DNA of 64,000 nt, taken from Hesseltinella vesiculosa (lineage: Eukaryota > Mucoromycota > Mucoromycetes > Mucorales > Cunninghamellaceae). The translations under genes were made by a program, and so were the position numbers. How positions within the stretch are numbered: the stretch's first letter is position 1; every line of letters starts with the position of its first letter. The notes below the pieces were generated by a model. The model was not told the DNA's origin, ran no database searches, and saw only the letters and a list, made by a program, of their open reading frames with translations. Of the stretch, positions 1 through 9,895 are shown in pieces. Where the stretch lies: NCBI GenBank assembly GCA_002104935.1, contig MCGT01000007.1, positions 372,001-436,000 of the forward strand, written 5' to 3'.

Positions 1-84
1 GTCCTCCATGATTAAACAAACTTGTGCAGTAGTTCCAGCCTCTTTTTATATATTTATTTTTCCAAAGGTCAGGGTCAAATTGTT

Positions 85-1482
85 TTACATTTTCGATCTT
101 AGATTTAGCGCATTCAATGCAGTGCACAGATCATAGGCGGTTTCCAAATACGGCACAGCCACCCCTTTTTCCTTGGCCCGGCGCAGCGCTGTACCCAAAA
201 TCACCTCGACTTCCATCGGTTGTTTCCGTTCATAATCCAGTAGCCTAGAGTGTCATGAAAGTCGGGAAAAGGGTGAGCATAGCGGTTATTTCATCCTTGC
301 CCATCCAGTCAAAAAAACTTACATGGAAGGTTTGTAGCCCTCAGCTTTGCCCTCGGTCATGCCAATCATCAGATCCACCTGTTCTTGCTCATCAAATTCG
401 TAGCCATTGGCATTGGCTGCGCGTGCGACATCTCGAATCACATTGACCAATGTATTTTTGGCAAGCTTGGATCCAGTGGTGTCTGTTTGCAGGATCGTGC
501 ACACGCTAGAATAACTTGCATTCCTGGAGACCCCCAAAACGAAGATGAAATAAAAAAAAGCCTCAGTCATCCAGCTCCTTTTTTTTTTTTTCGTGCGGAA
601 AAGCCGTGTGATTACCAAAAGAGTTTTTGCCAACGCAATTGCTCAATGTCATCGGTGAGATCCACATCCACGTTCCCTTTTTCCAGTAGATCTACAAACA
701 CCTGGCGTTGCTGCGAGCTATCCACCTTTGAGGGCTTGTAAAGACCAACAACTAAATGCTCATTAGGTATAACCATCTTGATATGCCCAGGCTTGACTTG
801 AGACACGCCAACTATGCAGGATTCGTTTTTTAAAGCGGCATTTTTTTTTTTTTTTTTTTACCGTATGCTGCACAGGAGATCAGTGGATTGTCAGGGAACC
901 GTTGTACAATTGGTTCTTCGATACCGAGGCCATTTTGTATCAAAACAATCGTTGTCTTTCCTCGGGTCACCGCTGGTTCGATCATTTTGGATACGTCATA
1001 TTCAAGTGGCAGGGCCTATGTCACATAAGAAGGCATATGAATCTCACTGGCCCTCTCTTGATGTTTCCGTCAACAACTGACTCACCTTTAGAGTAACGAG
1101 AATGAAATCAAAAGGACGACCATTGTTTAGACCAACAGCTTCCTCGACTGACTTAGCAACTGTTTTTTTTTAAAAAAAAAACGAATTAGTCAGCGCGTAC
1201 GGCTCGTGGAAAAAAAAAAAAGGACATGCCATGATCAGGATGAAAGGTGGCATCTCCAAACTTTTGAGTTGTCATTGTGAATCCTTGTTTTGTGACAATG
1301 TCGTAGCTGGATCGACAAACGACAGTGACTGCGGCCGATGAGGCTAAACGCCAGCTGTAGAGGCTACCAACAGCTCCAGAGCCGACTACAAGTGAACAAG
1401 ATAAAAACTAGATCAGCACCAAAGGGAATCTTTTTCAGCCCAATAGCCTACCAGTTAAGATTTGGGGAGAGGGTGCAGACAT
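85..1482 (-). CDS. Ketopantoate reductase-like protein, paralogue A (ApbA/PanE family)
   Basis: Predicted NADPH-dependent 2-dehydropantoate 2-reductase family enzyme; substrate not provable here. Seven exons can be joined. Exon 1 (1482..1452) begins MSAPSPQILTVGSGAVGSLY and contains the N-terminal GxGxxG nucleotide-binding motif. A middle exon has the family's VLIQNGLG segment, followed by the C-terminal helical domain ending LNLRSKM. Start chosen because it places the Rossmann motif near residue 10, as in the divergent neighbour at 1742. The second intron (1229..1160) appears to use a GC donor, because no GT donor keeps the frame. The gene has six introns against three in its paralogue; three positions are shared. 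Roughly 340 aa, normal for the family. Confidence 0.85.
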
Positions 1483-1741
1483 TGCTCAATGTGGGGTGAG
1501 TGTGTGCCAGGAGAATGGAGGAAAGGAAAAGAGAGAACGAAAAAAAAAAAAAAACCAGTTACCAACAGAGAATTCCCTTTTTGAGAGAAAACAACTCTGT
1601 TTTTCCAGGTGATCCATGGGTAAGTCCGAAGCGGCGGAATTTGAGTTTGACACTCCCCCGCTTTTTCTTTTTGCCACACTTCCCCCTCTTTTTTCTTTCC
1701 TCTCTTTCTCTTCATTTTAGTTTTTAATTAGCATTTACAAA
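1483..1741. promoter_or_regulatory. Shared divergent promoter region of the two reductase paralogues
   Basis: This 259-bp spacer separates two head-to-head paralogous genes, so both promoters must lie here or in the first introns. It contains a purine run with a 14-A tract near 1540-1554 and a long pyrimidine stretch at about 1660-1720 just before the plus-strand start. No convincing TATA box was seen. Confidence 0.5.
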
Positions 1742-2918
1742 ATGGCGGGCCGTTGTTCGATATTAACTGTTGGTACTGGTGCGGTGGGCGCCATTTATAG
1801 TTGGCGTTTGGCCAAATCGGCAGCTGTGACAACCTTGTGCCGATCAAATTACCAGGCCGTCAAAGACAATGGATTCAACATTGAATCGAAAAAATTCGGT
1901 CAAGAAGTGTTCCACCCTGATCATGGTATTAAAAAAAAAAATGAAGCCAAGCATGACCAAAGAGAGTTCATGTCATTTTCTTTCCAGTGGCTAAGTCTGT
2001 GTCCGAGGCAGTGCGAGCCAACGGTAAAGCTTTTGATTATGCTTTGGTGACTCTCAAGGCACTGCCCGAAATGTACAACGTGGCGGACATCATTAGCCCC
2101 GCCGTGACCCCTGGGAAAACCGCCATTGTGTTGATCCAAAATGGGCTCGGGGTCGAAGAGCCGCTCGTCGATCGCTTTCCCGACAACCCACTGATCTCTG
2201 TGGTTGCCTACATTGGGACGTCGCAACACAAACAAGGTCATATTCAAATGGTCGGCACTGAACGTTTAATGGTCGGCAACTACCTCCCAGCCAAGGCTGA
2301 CAATCGCGAAGCAAAAAAGACTTTTATTGATCTCCTACTCAAAGGCGGTGTGGATGCCCATGACGTCGACGATATCGAAAAGTTGCGGTGGCAAAAGCTC
2401 TTTTGGTAAAAAACACCGACTATGGCAACTTTGGAAACTTTGGAAACGTCGCCAGGCTTGACCATTTTTTCTTTACATCGCAGGAACGCCTCCTTCTCGC
2501 CAGCATGTCTCCTGACCTCCATGAATACTTCTCAGCTCATGGCGAACGAAAGCTCCATGAACATGGTGGGAAACGTGATGCGGGACGTCATCAGTGTCGC
2601 TAACGCCCAAGGCTATGGATTTGACCCTGATGAGCAACTGCAGCAAATGATCAAGTTTACTGAGATTACTGCCCAAAATTACAAGCCTTCCATGTAAGCC
2701 CCCTCCCTCCCTTTTTGAGGATTCAACTCACTCCACTTCATTTTGATAGGCAATTGGACTTTGAAAGGCGCCAGCCAATGGAGGTGGATGCCATCCTTGG
2801 TGCCTGTTACAGACGAGCCAAGGCTTTGGATATGAAGGTGCCTTACCTAGAAATGGCTTATGACCTTTGCAACGCACATAACCAGACCATTCTACAAGAA
2901 AAGAATATCTCTGCTTAA
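1742..2918 (+). CDS. Ketopantoate reductase-like protein, paralogue B (ApbA/PanE family)
   Basis: Second ketopantoate-reductase-like protein, about 330 aa in four exons. The start at 1742 gives MAGRCSILTVGTGAVGAIYS, with the dinucleotide-binding GxGxxG motif at residues 10-15. The middle exon carries VLIQNGLGVEEPL, then SVVAYIGT and the KLRWQKLFWNAS junction. The C-terminal helical domain ends QEKNISA. Introns are GT-AG: after HPDH (about 1927-1987), within the tryptophan codon (about 2409-2483) and after KPSM (about 2694-2750). All three positions are shared with paralogue A, so the pair is an inverted duplication. A role in pantothenate/CoA synthesis is family knowledge; one copy may have another 2-oxoacid substrate. 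Confidence 0.88.
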
Positions 2919-3131
2919 TCCAAAAAAAAAAAAAAATAAATCATGTAGACATTCCCCCCCCCCTCTCCTATTTTGCTTGCTTTACTGATCTGTTCGGATG
3001 ACCAAAGTGATTTTGCAAGCTGCAGCCATCACTTTGTTGAGGTAGAGAATCCGATTTTTTGTTTATTTGCAAAAAAGTAAAATGTATCGACAATGAACCA
3101 ATAAAAAAGAGGGGAAACCTTTTTTTTATCT

Positions 3132-4069
3132 TTAAGCTTCCCAGGAGGAAGTGGCGGGGGCGGTGGCGGCAGCAGCGTCATCAGCCCAGTCAGAGGAACC
3201 GGCTTGGGCGTTCCATTCAGCACCACCAGCAATGCCAGCAACACCTTCGGAGGCTTCAGCACCCCATTCGGGAGCAGCTTCTTCATCGAAAGCAGCAACT
3301 TCTTGGTCCTTTTCGATTTCTTCGGGATCGCGGTAGAAGAACATGTCGACCATGACTTCCCAGGCGGATTGGTAGTCCAAAGAGCCACGGAGACGGAGGA
3401 CGGCACGGGCCAAGAGCCAGTAGATCAAACCGATGGCGTGCTTACCCTTGTTGTTGGTGGGGATGACAACATCGACGTATTGGAGAAGGGCATCAGTGTC
3501 GGCCAAGGAGATGACGGGGATGTTGACGTAGGAAGCTTCCTTGATGGCTTGGAAGTCGGTGCGGGGATCGGTGGTGATGATCAAACGGGGTTCACGGAAA
3601 GAGCGGGTGATGTAGTTAGTGAAGGTACCGGGGGTGAAACGACCAACGATGGCTTCAGCACCAATGTACTTGGCGAACTTCAAGGCAGCACGGTGACCGT
3701 AGGGACGGGCAGAGATGACAACAATGTCCTTGGGGTTTTCAATGGCAGTGATGACACGAGCAGCCAAGATGAGCTTTTCCCAGGTCTTACCGAGGTTGAT
3801 CAAGTTAACACCTGTTGAAAACAAATGATCAGAACAGTCTTTTTAGATCAACCGGTTGAGATCTATTTACCATCGGCACGACGCTTGTACACATAGGGAG
3901 TCATGTGGACGTTGACGTTCTTGGCACCAATGTGACATTGAGCAGACAACAACAATTGGATGTCTTCTTCGGTGGGGTTAAGAACTATTCGTCATAAAAG
4001 TAGGATGAGCATGCGGTTTCCGTATCGTCTGGTCGTTCCCTGTCACTTACTGGTAGGGACACGGGACAT
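3132..4069 (-). CDS. RPS0: 40S ribosomal protein S0 (uS2)
   Basis: Small-subunit ribosomal protein uS2 (laminin-receptor family), needed for 40S assembly and 20S pre-rRNA maturation. Three exons: 4069..4051 (MSRVPT), 3984..3871 and 3811..3132. Diagnostic segments are [64 protein letters not shown] and [20 protein letters not shown]. The C-terminal tail is acidic and rich in Trp, Ala and Glu, ending SSWEA, typical of eukaryotic S0. Total about 270 aa, normal. GGAT-type repeats lie 45-75 bp upstream of the start, as they do inside the first introns of three other translation genes here. Confidence 0.97.
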
Positions 4070-4113
4070 GGTCGATGATCCTAACGAAAGGGTGGGGGTG
4101 AGTGATTCTGACG

Positions 4114-4144
4114 GATCCATCCATCTGCGTCATCCATCCATCCA
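4114..4144 (-). promoter_or_regulatory. GGAT-repeat cluster upstream of RPS0
   Basis: On the gene strand this reads as two short runs of GGAT repeats separated by about eight bases, 45-75 bp upstream of the RPS0 start. Similar runs occur in first introns of eL27 (5281-5313), eS27 (36223-36265) and eIF1A (about 59749-59757). A shared control element is an inference. Confidence 0.35.
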
Positions 4145-4555
4145 ACTGTATTGTTCTATTGTCGTTGATCCTGTTCCGGTAACCTCTCGTTCTCATTATT
4201 ATCACTCTCCATGTTACCTACAGCAAAAAGCTAAAAGGGAAAGAGGAAGAAAAAAGAAGAAAAAAAAAAAAGGACAGCTTGGCTTGGTTTTTTTTCCAGC
4301 GTTTTTTTGCGCAAGCGGGGCTTTTTTTTTTGTCATTTTTTCTCTCTCTGGGCAATATGTACTTTTTGTTTCTTTTTTTATTGTCAATCGACAAGGAAAA
4401 ATGCTACAAGATAAAAAGGAGGCGAGAGAATAAAAAAAGGATGTGTCAAGGTGAAGAAAATAAACGAACAAGTCGATTAATTTCGAGGTAAAAACAGGAA
4501 TCAAATGGTTTGGGACAAAACGAAATGCTTTGAACAGGAGCCGAGGTGGGGTTGC

Positions 4556-5421
4556 TTAGAAACGGAGCTTGTTGAAGAACCACTTGTTCTTACCAGTTTG
4601 ATAACGTTCTTGGAACAACTTCTTGATGACCTGAGAAAAGGGATAGGCCATGAGAGGATGGTTTTAAATACGCCTCTTTTTTTTTTTTTTTTACCTTCTT
4701 GGCTTCATCACGTTGGGTGGGTTCCTTGAAAGTGTCAGCAGAGATGGTACCCTTGATTTGTTCCAAATCCAAGGCGTAGCTAAAGAAGAAAGAGGTAAGC
4801 CTCAGAATTGATGGAGGTTCCCAAGCAGGGAAGACGGCTCATTACCGGGTGGGCATCATGTGGTTGTAGTTGACAACCTTGATGAAGGGCTTGACGCGGG
4901 AGCGCTTGGCGACCTTCTTCTTACCCATGTTGCGGGTGACCTTCAAGGGAGAACGTTCAACACCAGCAACGACAGCGAAGCCGTAACCACGTTCCTTGGT
5001 ACCTTCGTCGTGGTCTATCAAGTGAATGAAAGATGGTTAGGCTTGTGTTTGGTACTTAAAAAAAGAACGGCTTGCTGCCAATGTGTTTTTTAAAAAAGGG
5101 TACGTACTGCGAACGACAACGGCCTTCTTGCCAGCGTAACGACCTTGCAAAATAACAACAACCTATCAATAAAAGTATGAGGCCATCATGTTTGAGGAAG
5201 GAGAGAAAAAGTCGGGCGATCATCCCAGCAATCGTTCAGGCTCCATTCGACCATGTTCCATTCAATTTTTTTTTTCCAAATCCATCCATCCATTTAAAAT
5301 TGATCCATCCATTGATATTTTGTTTGTCATGAATCCTGAATCGAGTGCGTATCGTATAGGGTGATCGTATAAAGCATCGGGAGCGTCTACTTACTTTACC
5401 AGCCTTGATGAACTTGACCAT
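4556..5421 (-). CDS. RPL27: 60S ribosomal protein L27 (eL27)
   Basis: Large-subunit ribosomal protein eL27. Spliced from about five exons: MVKFIKAGK, then [18 protein letters not shown], then a segment with [20 protein letters not shown] and [17 protein letters not shown], then [10 protein letters not shown] and [11 protein letters not shown], ending [11 protein letters not shown]. These match eL27 end to end (KOW-type N-terminus, conserved C-terminal WFF). About 136 aa, the normal length. The first intron, about 230 nt, is much longer than most here and contains two runs of CCATCC repeats at 5281-5313. Confidence 0.96.
5281..5313 (-). promoter_or_regulatory. GGAT-repeat cluster in first intron of eL27
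   Basis: Two adjacent runs of the tetranucleotide (GGAT on the gene strand) inside the long first intron. Comparable runs lie near the 5' ends of RPS0, RPS27 and eIF1A. The role is inferred only from this co-occurrence. Confidence 0.35.
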
Positions 5422-5892
5422 GGTAAGATAAGTATAGAAAGAGAAAGAAGAAGAAAAAAAAATTGGGACAGCGGGGCTCAACATCACCGTTTTTTTTTGT
5501 CAGACGGCCGAGTCATTTTCTTATTGGCTGGTCTGGTCGAAGCTCCATAGTCGTGATTTTGCAGGCTATCCACCCTCATTTGTGCGCAAACCAGTTTCTA
5601 TTTGCTGTGCATGGTTTATTTTAGCAGTTAATGCACGCAAAAGTAAAGCCTAGTGCACAACCCTTTTTCTTGTGCTTGCAAAGCAAACAGTGGCCTCAAA
5701 GGAAAAAAGTGGCGCCATTTCAAATGACCGAAGCAGCCAAGCTGAGGGGAGAAGCAACTTTAAAAAGGCAAGGTATCGAAAGAAGAGCTTGGCCGCATTG
5801 GAACAGCTTGTCAATGGTGGCAAGGACTTTTGACTTTCGTTACTTCTTAAGAGCGAGGCGGATGACCAGCTGCCCTGTGCACACTGACCAAA
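5422..5892. other. Intergenic, eL27 promoter side
   Basis: No supported gene. The open frames here have no recognisable motif and overlap on opposite strands. The part next to 5421 must hold the eL27 promoter. The right edge runs into a dispersed repeat. Confidence 0.4.
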
Positions 5893-6103
5893 GGCACTAC
5901 GCGGAAGTTGAATTTGCCCACCCATTTTTCTTTCATTTGAAAAAAAAAAGCGGATGCTGCACAACGCTTTTGAGTGATCAGACCGATCTGATATTTTGAA
6001 GTGGTATGCATATGCATGAATCATGATGGTGCTGAAAAAATCTGCTGATTGGTGAAGGTTACCCAGCCACCTTTTGACCAGTTTCTTTTTGACACCTCCG
6101 ATA
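5893..6103 (+). repeat. Dispersed repeat family 1, copy 1 (left part)
   Basis: Begins with TACGCGGAAGTTGAAT and continues through an A-rich run, GCTGCACAACGCTTTTGAGT, CTGAAAAAATC, GATTGGTGAAGG, CCAGCC, TTTTGA and TTTGACACCTCCGAT. The same ordered blocks occur at about 20885-21228 (reverse), 21229-21365, 24783-25180, 31800-32165 and 52285-52665 (reverse). The copy is split at CTCCGAT by a second repeat. It has no coding capacity and no recognised class. Confidence 0.7.
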
Positions 6104-6265
6104 GCGGAAGAAAGGGCAAAATAGAAGGCGGAGTTTGTGCACGATCTTGGTTGATTGACGTATAGTCACGGTGAGTGAGTAATGACATAGTTTTACTAGG
6201 GTTGTTCAATGACTGGTTGAGGAGATATGGCTAGGAAGTCTGTGAGCTTGTAAGAGGAGGAAAGA
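6104..6265 (+). repeat. Dispersed repeat family 2, nested in family 1 copy
   Basis: Shares AGCGGAAGAAAGGGCAAAAT, TTTGTGCACGATCTTGG, GACATAGTTTTA, GACTGGTTGAG, ATGGCTAGGAA and CTGTGAGCTTGTAAG with about 22914-23012 and, in reverse, with 23390-23565. Order here is permuted relative to 23390-23565, as if the tail of one unit precedes the head of another. It interrupts family 1 sequence that resumes at about 6270. Confidence 0.6.
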
Positions 6266-6340
6266 AAAAGAAAGAAAATCGGCCCCTGGCTATCTGATCA
6301 AAAAAAATCACCGTGCGACAAACATTGACGAAGAAAGTGT
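6266..6340 (+). repeat. Dispersed repeat family 1, copy 1 (right part)
   Basis: Family 1 resumes after the nested insert with AAAATCGGCCCCTGGC and TATCTGATCAAAAAAAATCA, matching the block that follows CTCCGAT in the uninterrupted copy near 25020-25075. Confidence 0.55.
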
Positions 6341-6365
6341 AGTTCATAGCTGCGTAGGAAGAAGG

Positions 6366-7292
6366 TCACGCATCAGCTTTTGCCGCTGCAGCTCGTTTTG
6401 CCATGGCTATGGCATCCAGGGCTTGTTCTTGCTTTACTTGAAGAAGATAGTCTTTCAGGTTGGGCCGGTGTTCAAGGGCTTCAACAAGCCGAGTCAAATG
6501 AGGCATGCCCTAACCCAGAATTCATAAAGATGAGCTTTTTATTCTTTTTTTTTTTTGTCACACTCAACTACCTGTAGACGAGTCAAGGCGTGGTCATCGT
6601 CCAAATTGTGATAGATCAGAATATCCACGTATGTGATCTGAGGCAGGCAGAAAGGGGTTACTAGCCTTTTTTTTTTTTTTTTTTTCTACCTTTTCACCGA
6701 GGACAAAGGGGCCACCGAGAGCCTCAAGGGCTTGCTCGAAGCTTTGCAAAATGGGGAACGTCACTTTGGTAAAGTGATCCTCGGGAATCTGCCAATCATC
6801 CAAGTAATAGTGTTTGCGGTAGTCCTCGCGCCAATCAGAGCACGCGTCAGCCAACGCATCTAGGTATTGCCATTCAGCTTCGCTCGAGCCACCATATTGA
6901 CCTGCACAAAAAAAGGTCATTGGAGGGTGTGGTTAGGTTTGTATTTTTTTTTTTTTTCGCTTACCAAGCATGCGGGCTAAATAACGCATGATGGGGATGG
7001 TCTTGTTCATGAGGATGCCATCCACTTCGAGGGCAGGCAAGGTCAGCGAGAAGATGCTTTGTGATTTTAGTTTCTCTTGCATGTCCGGCCAGTCGTCATC
7101 TGTATGGCGTATATATTCAAAAGGAATGCCTGCATCCTTGAGCATCAAATTGATATTTTCACCGAGGGCTAATGTGGCTGGACCATTGAGAAAAAAATGA
7201 ACATTCCGATATGTCATTTTTTTATGACACCTACAGGTGCAGCCAGTGATTTTAAAATAATGCAGGATGGTTGTCTGATTCTCAAACACCAT
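6366..7292 (-). CDS. Glutathione S-transferase, tandem copy 1
   Basis: Cytosolic glutathione S-transferase of the sigma-like type, conjugating glutathione to electrophiles or acting as an isomerase. Five exons. The thioredoxin-like N-terminal domain starts MVFENQTTILHYFKI, with the likely catalytic Tyr in LHYF. It continues LGENINLMLKDAGIPFEYIR, the cis-proline region LPALEVDG and TIPIMRYLARMLG. The alpha-helical C-terminal domain carries YLDALADACSDWREDYRK, GGPFVLGEK and ITYVDILIYHNLDDD. It ends in an Ala/Lys-rich tail. About 230 aa, normal. First of four same-strand GST genes whose intron positions largely coincide, indicating tandem duplication. Confidence 0.88.
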
Positions 7293-7482
7293 GCTAGATT
7301 TTTTTTTTTTGTTAGAGATGTAAAGAGACCAGGAGCACAAAATAAAGCCTTTTCCGTTTTATTTTTACAAAGTTTCGCGTAGCGATCATGTGGAGTGGGG
7401 GTACGTGGGAAAAGAGGCAGGGTGTTTGTGACCATGCTGCGGATACGTGAAGATGAAAAATAAAAAGAAAGGCTAGCTCAGT

Positions 7483-8372
7483 TTATTGCTTGGCTTGAGC
7501 AAAGAATTGTTCCATTTCATCATTGGTGAAAGCAACGCGTTCAACCAAGTTGGGACGCTTTTCGATGGCAGTCAAGAAAGCCTTCAAGTGGGGCTTGTCC
7601 TGTGAGGAAAACGAAGATTATGATCTGAGTGCTTCAAAATGAGACTTACATCAAGATGGGTTTTTGCATGATCATCACACAAGTGACGGTAGACCAAAAT
7701 ATCAACGAATGTGAACTAAAAGAAGGTGTGAGTGCTCAGCCGGGGACCAGGATTATTTTTACCTCTTCGCCAAGGATATAAGGACCTTCATGGACGCCAT
7801 AGGTCTTTTCAAAGATGCTCAAGTAACCAGCTGTGACCTTTTCGAAATGATCTTCAGGGAAGTTAAGTTCGTCCAAACGGCAGTATTTTTCACGCCAGTC
7901 ATTGCACAAGTCAGCAAGAGCATCCAAATGTTGCCATTCTTCATCGGTGGAACCGCCATACTTGCCTGGAGGGTTGAAGAAAAAGTCAGGGACTGGGGAT
8001 CTTCCTTTTTGTGGGGAAAAGTCTTACCAAGTTTGCGGGCCAGGTAGCGCATGGTAGGCACGGTCTTGCTAAAGAACTTGCCGTCGATTTCCAACACAGG
8101 CACGGTGGTGGAGAAGATGTTTTGTTCTTCCAATCGGACCTTGAGTTCTTTGTACTCAGTGCTCTTCACACGGATATATTCAAAAGGAAGACCGGCTTCC
8201 GTGAGCATCAAAGCAAGGTTTTCACCCAGATGGCAGGAGCCTAGATAAAAAAAAAATGAGTCTGTGCTTTTCTTTCTTAACAGGCAAAAAAGAAAAGACA
8301 CGTACTGTACAAGCCGTACATTTCCTTCAAGTCAAAGTAATAAAGAACGAGCTTTTGATTTTCCAGAGTCAT
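7483..8372 (-). CDS. Glutathione S-transferase, tandem copy 2
   Basis: GST paralogue with five exons, starting MTLENQKLVLYYFDLKEMYG. The N-terminal domain has HLGENLALMLTEAGLPFEYI, VPVLEIDGKFFSKTVPTMRY and LARKLG. The C-terminal domain has YGGSTDEEWQHLDALADLCN, GPYILGEE and FTFVDILVYRHLCDDHAK, ending MEQFFAQAKQ. The exon 1/2 junction supplies the Ser before CHLGEN. The first domain differs from the other copies by a few extra residues (KEMYGLY). Likely role is detoxification or redox defence; substrate unknown. Confidence 0.88.
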
Positions 8373-8622
8373 GATAAGTTAGAGTTTTGATTTGATGAAA
8401 GAAACAGGAAAAAAAAAAAAAGGACGATGTCCTTTTAAGAAAACCCAGCGGAACCCAAATCGGGAATGAGGCTGTGGTTGTGTCATTGCACACTTACGAG
8501 TCACTGCGGTCGATTGGTCAGCAGATCAAAAAATTTCGACGCGACTGGCGTTTGTGATTGGGAAATGTTGGTTTCATTTTTTATTCATTTTGTGAGTTCA
8601 TGATTCGGTGGGTACTACCTAT

Positions 8623-9546
8623 TTAACAAACAATTTTTTCGTTCTTGGCCGCAGCAAGATGCGCCTGCAGAGCCTTGCGGTTTTCCATGGCCTGGACAAG
8701 TCGAGCAAGGTTTTCATACGACTAAAATAGGAAAAAATGAACAATTTGGTTCAGATCAAACAATATGGAATCCTTTTCAGGTCACTTACAGCCACTTTGT
8801 CCAAACCCCAACCGTCATCAATGCCATGGTAAATGAGAAAGTCCACATAGGAAATCTACCAAGAAGCGGGTGTCAAACGAATACGAGGATTTTACTATTT
8901 CTTTACCTCTTCACCCAGGACAAAGGGACCGTTGTGGAAGCTGTAGATGCGATCAAAAGCGGCCAACTTTGCAGGCAGGGTCTTTTCCAAATAGGCTTTG
9001 ACCTTGTCGGCGTTTTCTTCCATTTCAGTGGGGCTGAACCAAATGACCTCATCATAGGCATGACGCCAGTCCATGAACGAATCAGACACTTGATCCAAAA
9101 ACAGCCAGCTCTTTTCATCAGCGTTTGCACCATAAGCATCTAGTTTTTTTTTTTTTTTTTTTTTTACAAAAAGTGAGTCCAATTATATTTTTTTTTTATT
9201 GTGGCCCAGGACTTACTCAGTTTGCGGGCCAGATGACGCATGGTTGGGACACCACTGCTCAGCTTGTCCCCTTCCAGTTCCAATACAGGCAAGGTTTGGA
9301 AGCACACTTTTTCTTCAGTGAGCTTTTGTTTTGTTTCACTCCAGGCACTCAAGGCCACACGATCATATTTGTAAGAGACGCCAGCATCCATGAGCATCAA
9401 ATTCAAGGGTTCGCCATTGCCGGTGGTAGCTAAAGAAAAAGAAATGGAGGATGTGAGCGAGATCAGAAAATAAAAAAAAAAGGGCGTAGCTTACAACGAA
9501 CACCAGGGATGTTAAAGTAGTAGAGAGTTGTGTTTTCCAAAGTCAT
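8623..9546 (-). CDS. Glutathione S-transferase, tandem copy 3
   Basis: Third GST, starting MTLENTTLYYFNIPGVR, five exons. It retains GEPLNLMLMDAGVSYKYDRV, LPVLELEGDKLSSGVPTMRH and LARKL, then FLDQVSDSFMDWRHAYDEV, GPFVLGEE and ISYVDFLIYHGIDDG, ending NEKIVC. It is the most divergent of the four: the YGGS motif after the second intron is replaced by NAYGANADE and the helical domain is altered, suggesting a different substrate. The third intron has a run of about 23 thymidines (plus strand 9140-9164). Confidence 0.87.
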
Positions 9547-9895
9547 GATTGAGTAAAGAAGAAGAATAGAAATGTCTTTCCACGACGTAAGACCACCTTT
9601 ATTTATAAGAAATCATTAGCCCTCCTCTTCTGTTCTTTCCCATGGAATCAAACAACTCCTTACCTTGCACGAATCCGCAGTTGTTTTCTGTTCCAGCCAG
9701 ATGACAAATCCAAGCCAGTCACTGCTTATTGATTTTGGAAATGATTCGCGTTTCTCGTCTGACGACCAGCACCAAACTGATCGTTCTTCCACAGGGTCAA
9801 GCTCCATTTTATATAAAGGTGTCCATTTATTGTTGTATATTTATTTATTATTTTTTTTTTTTTTGCGCTAGCTTTCCCTGGGCGTTGCAAAAGCT

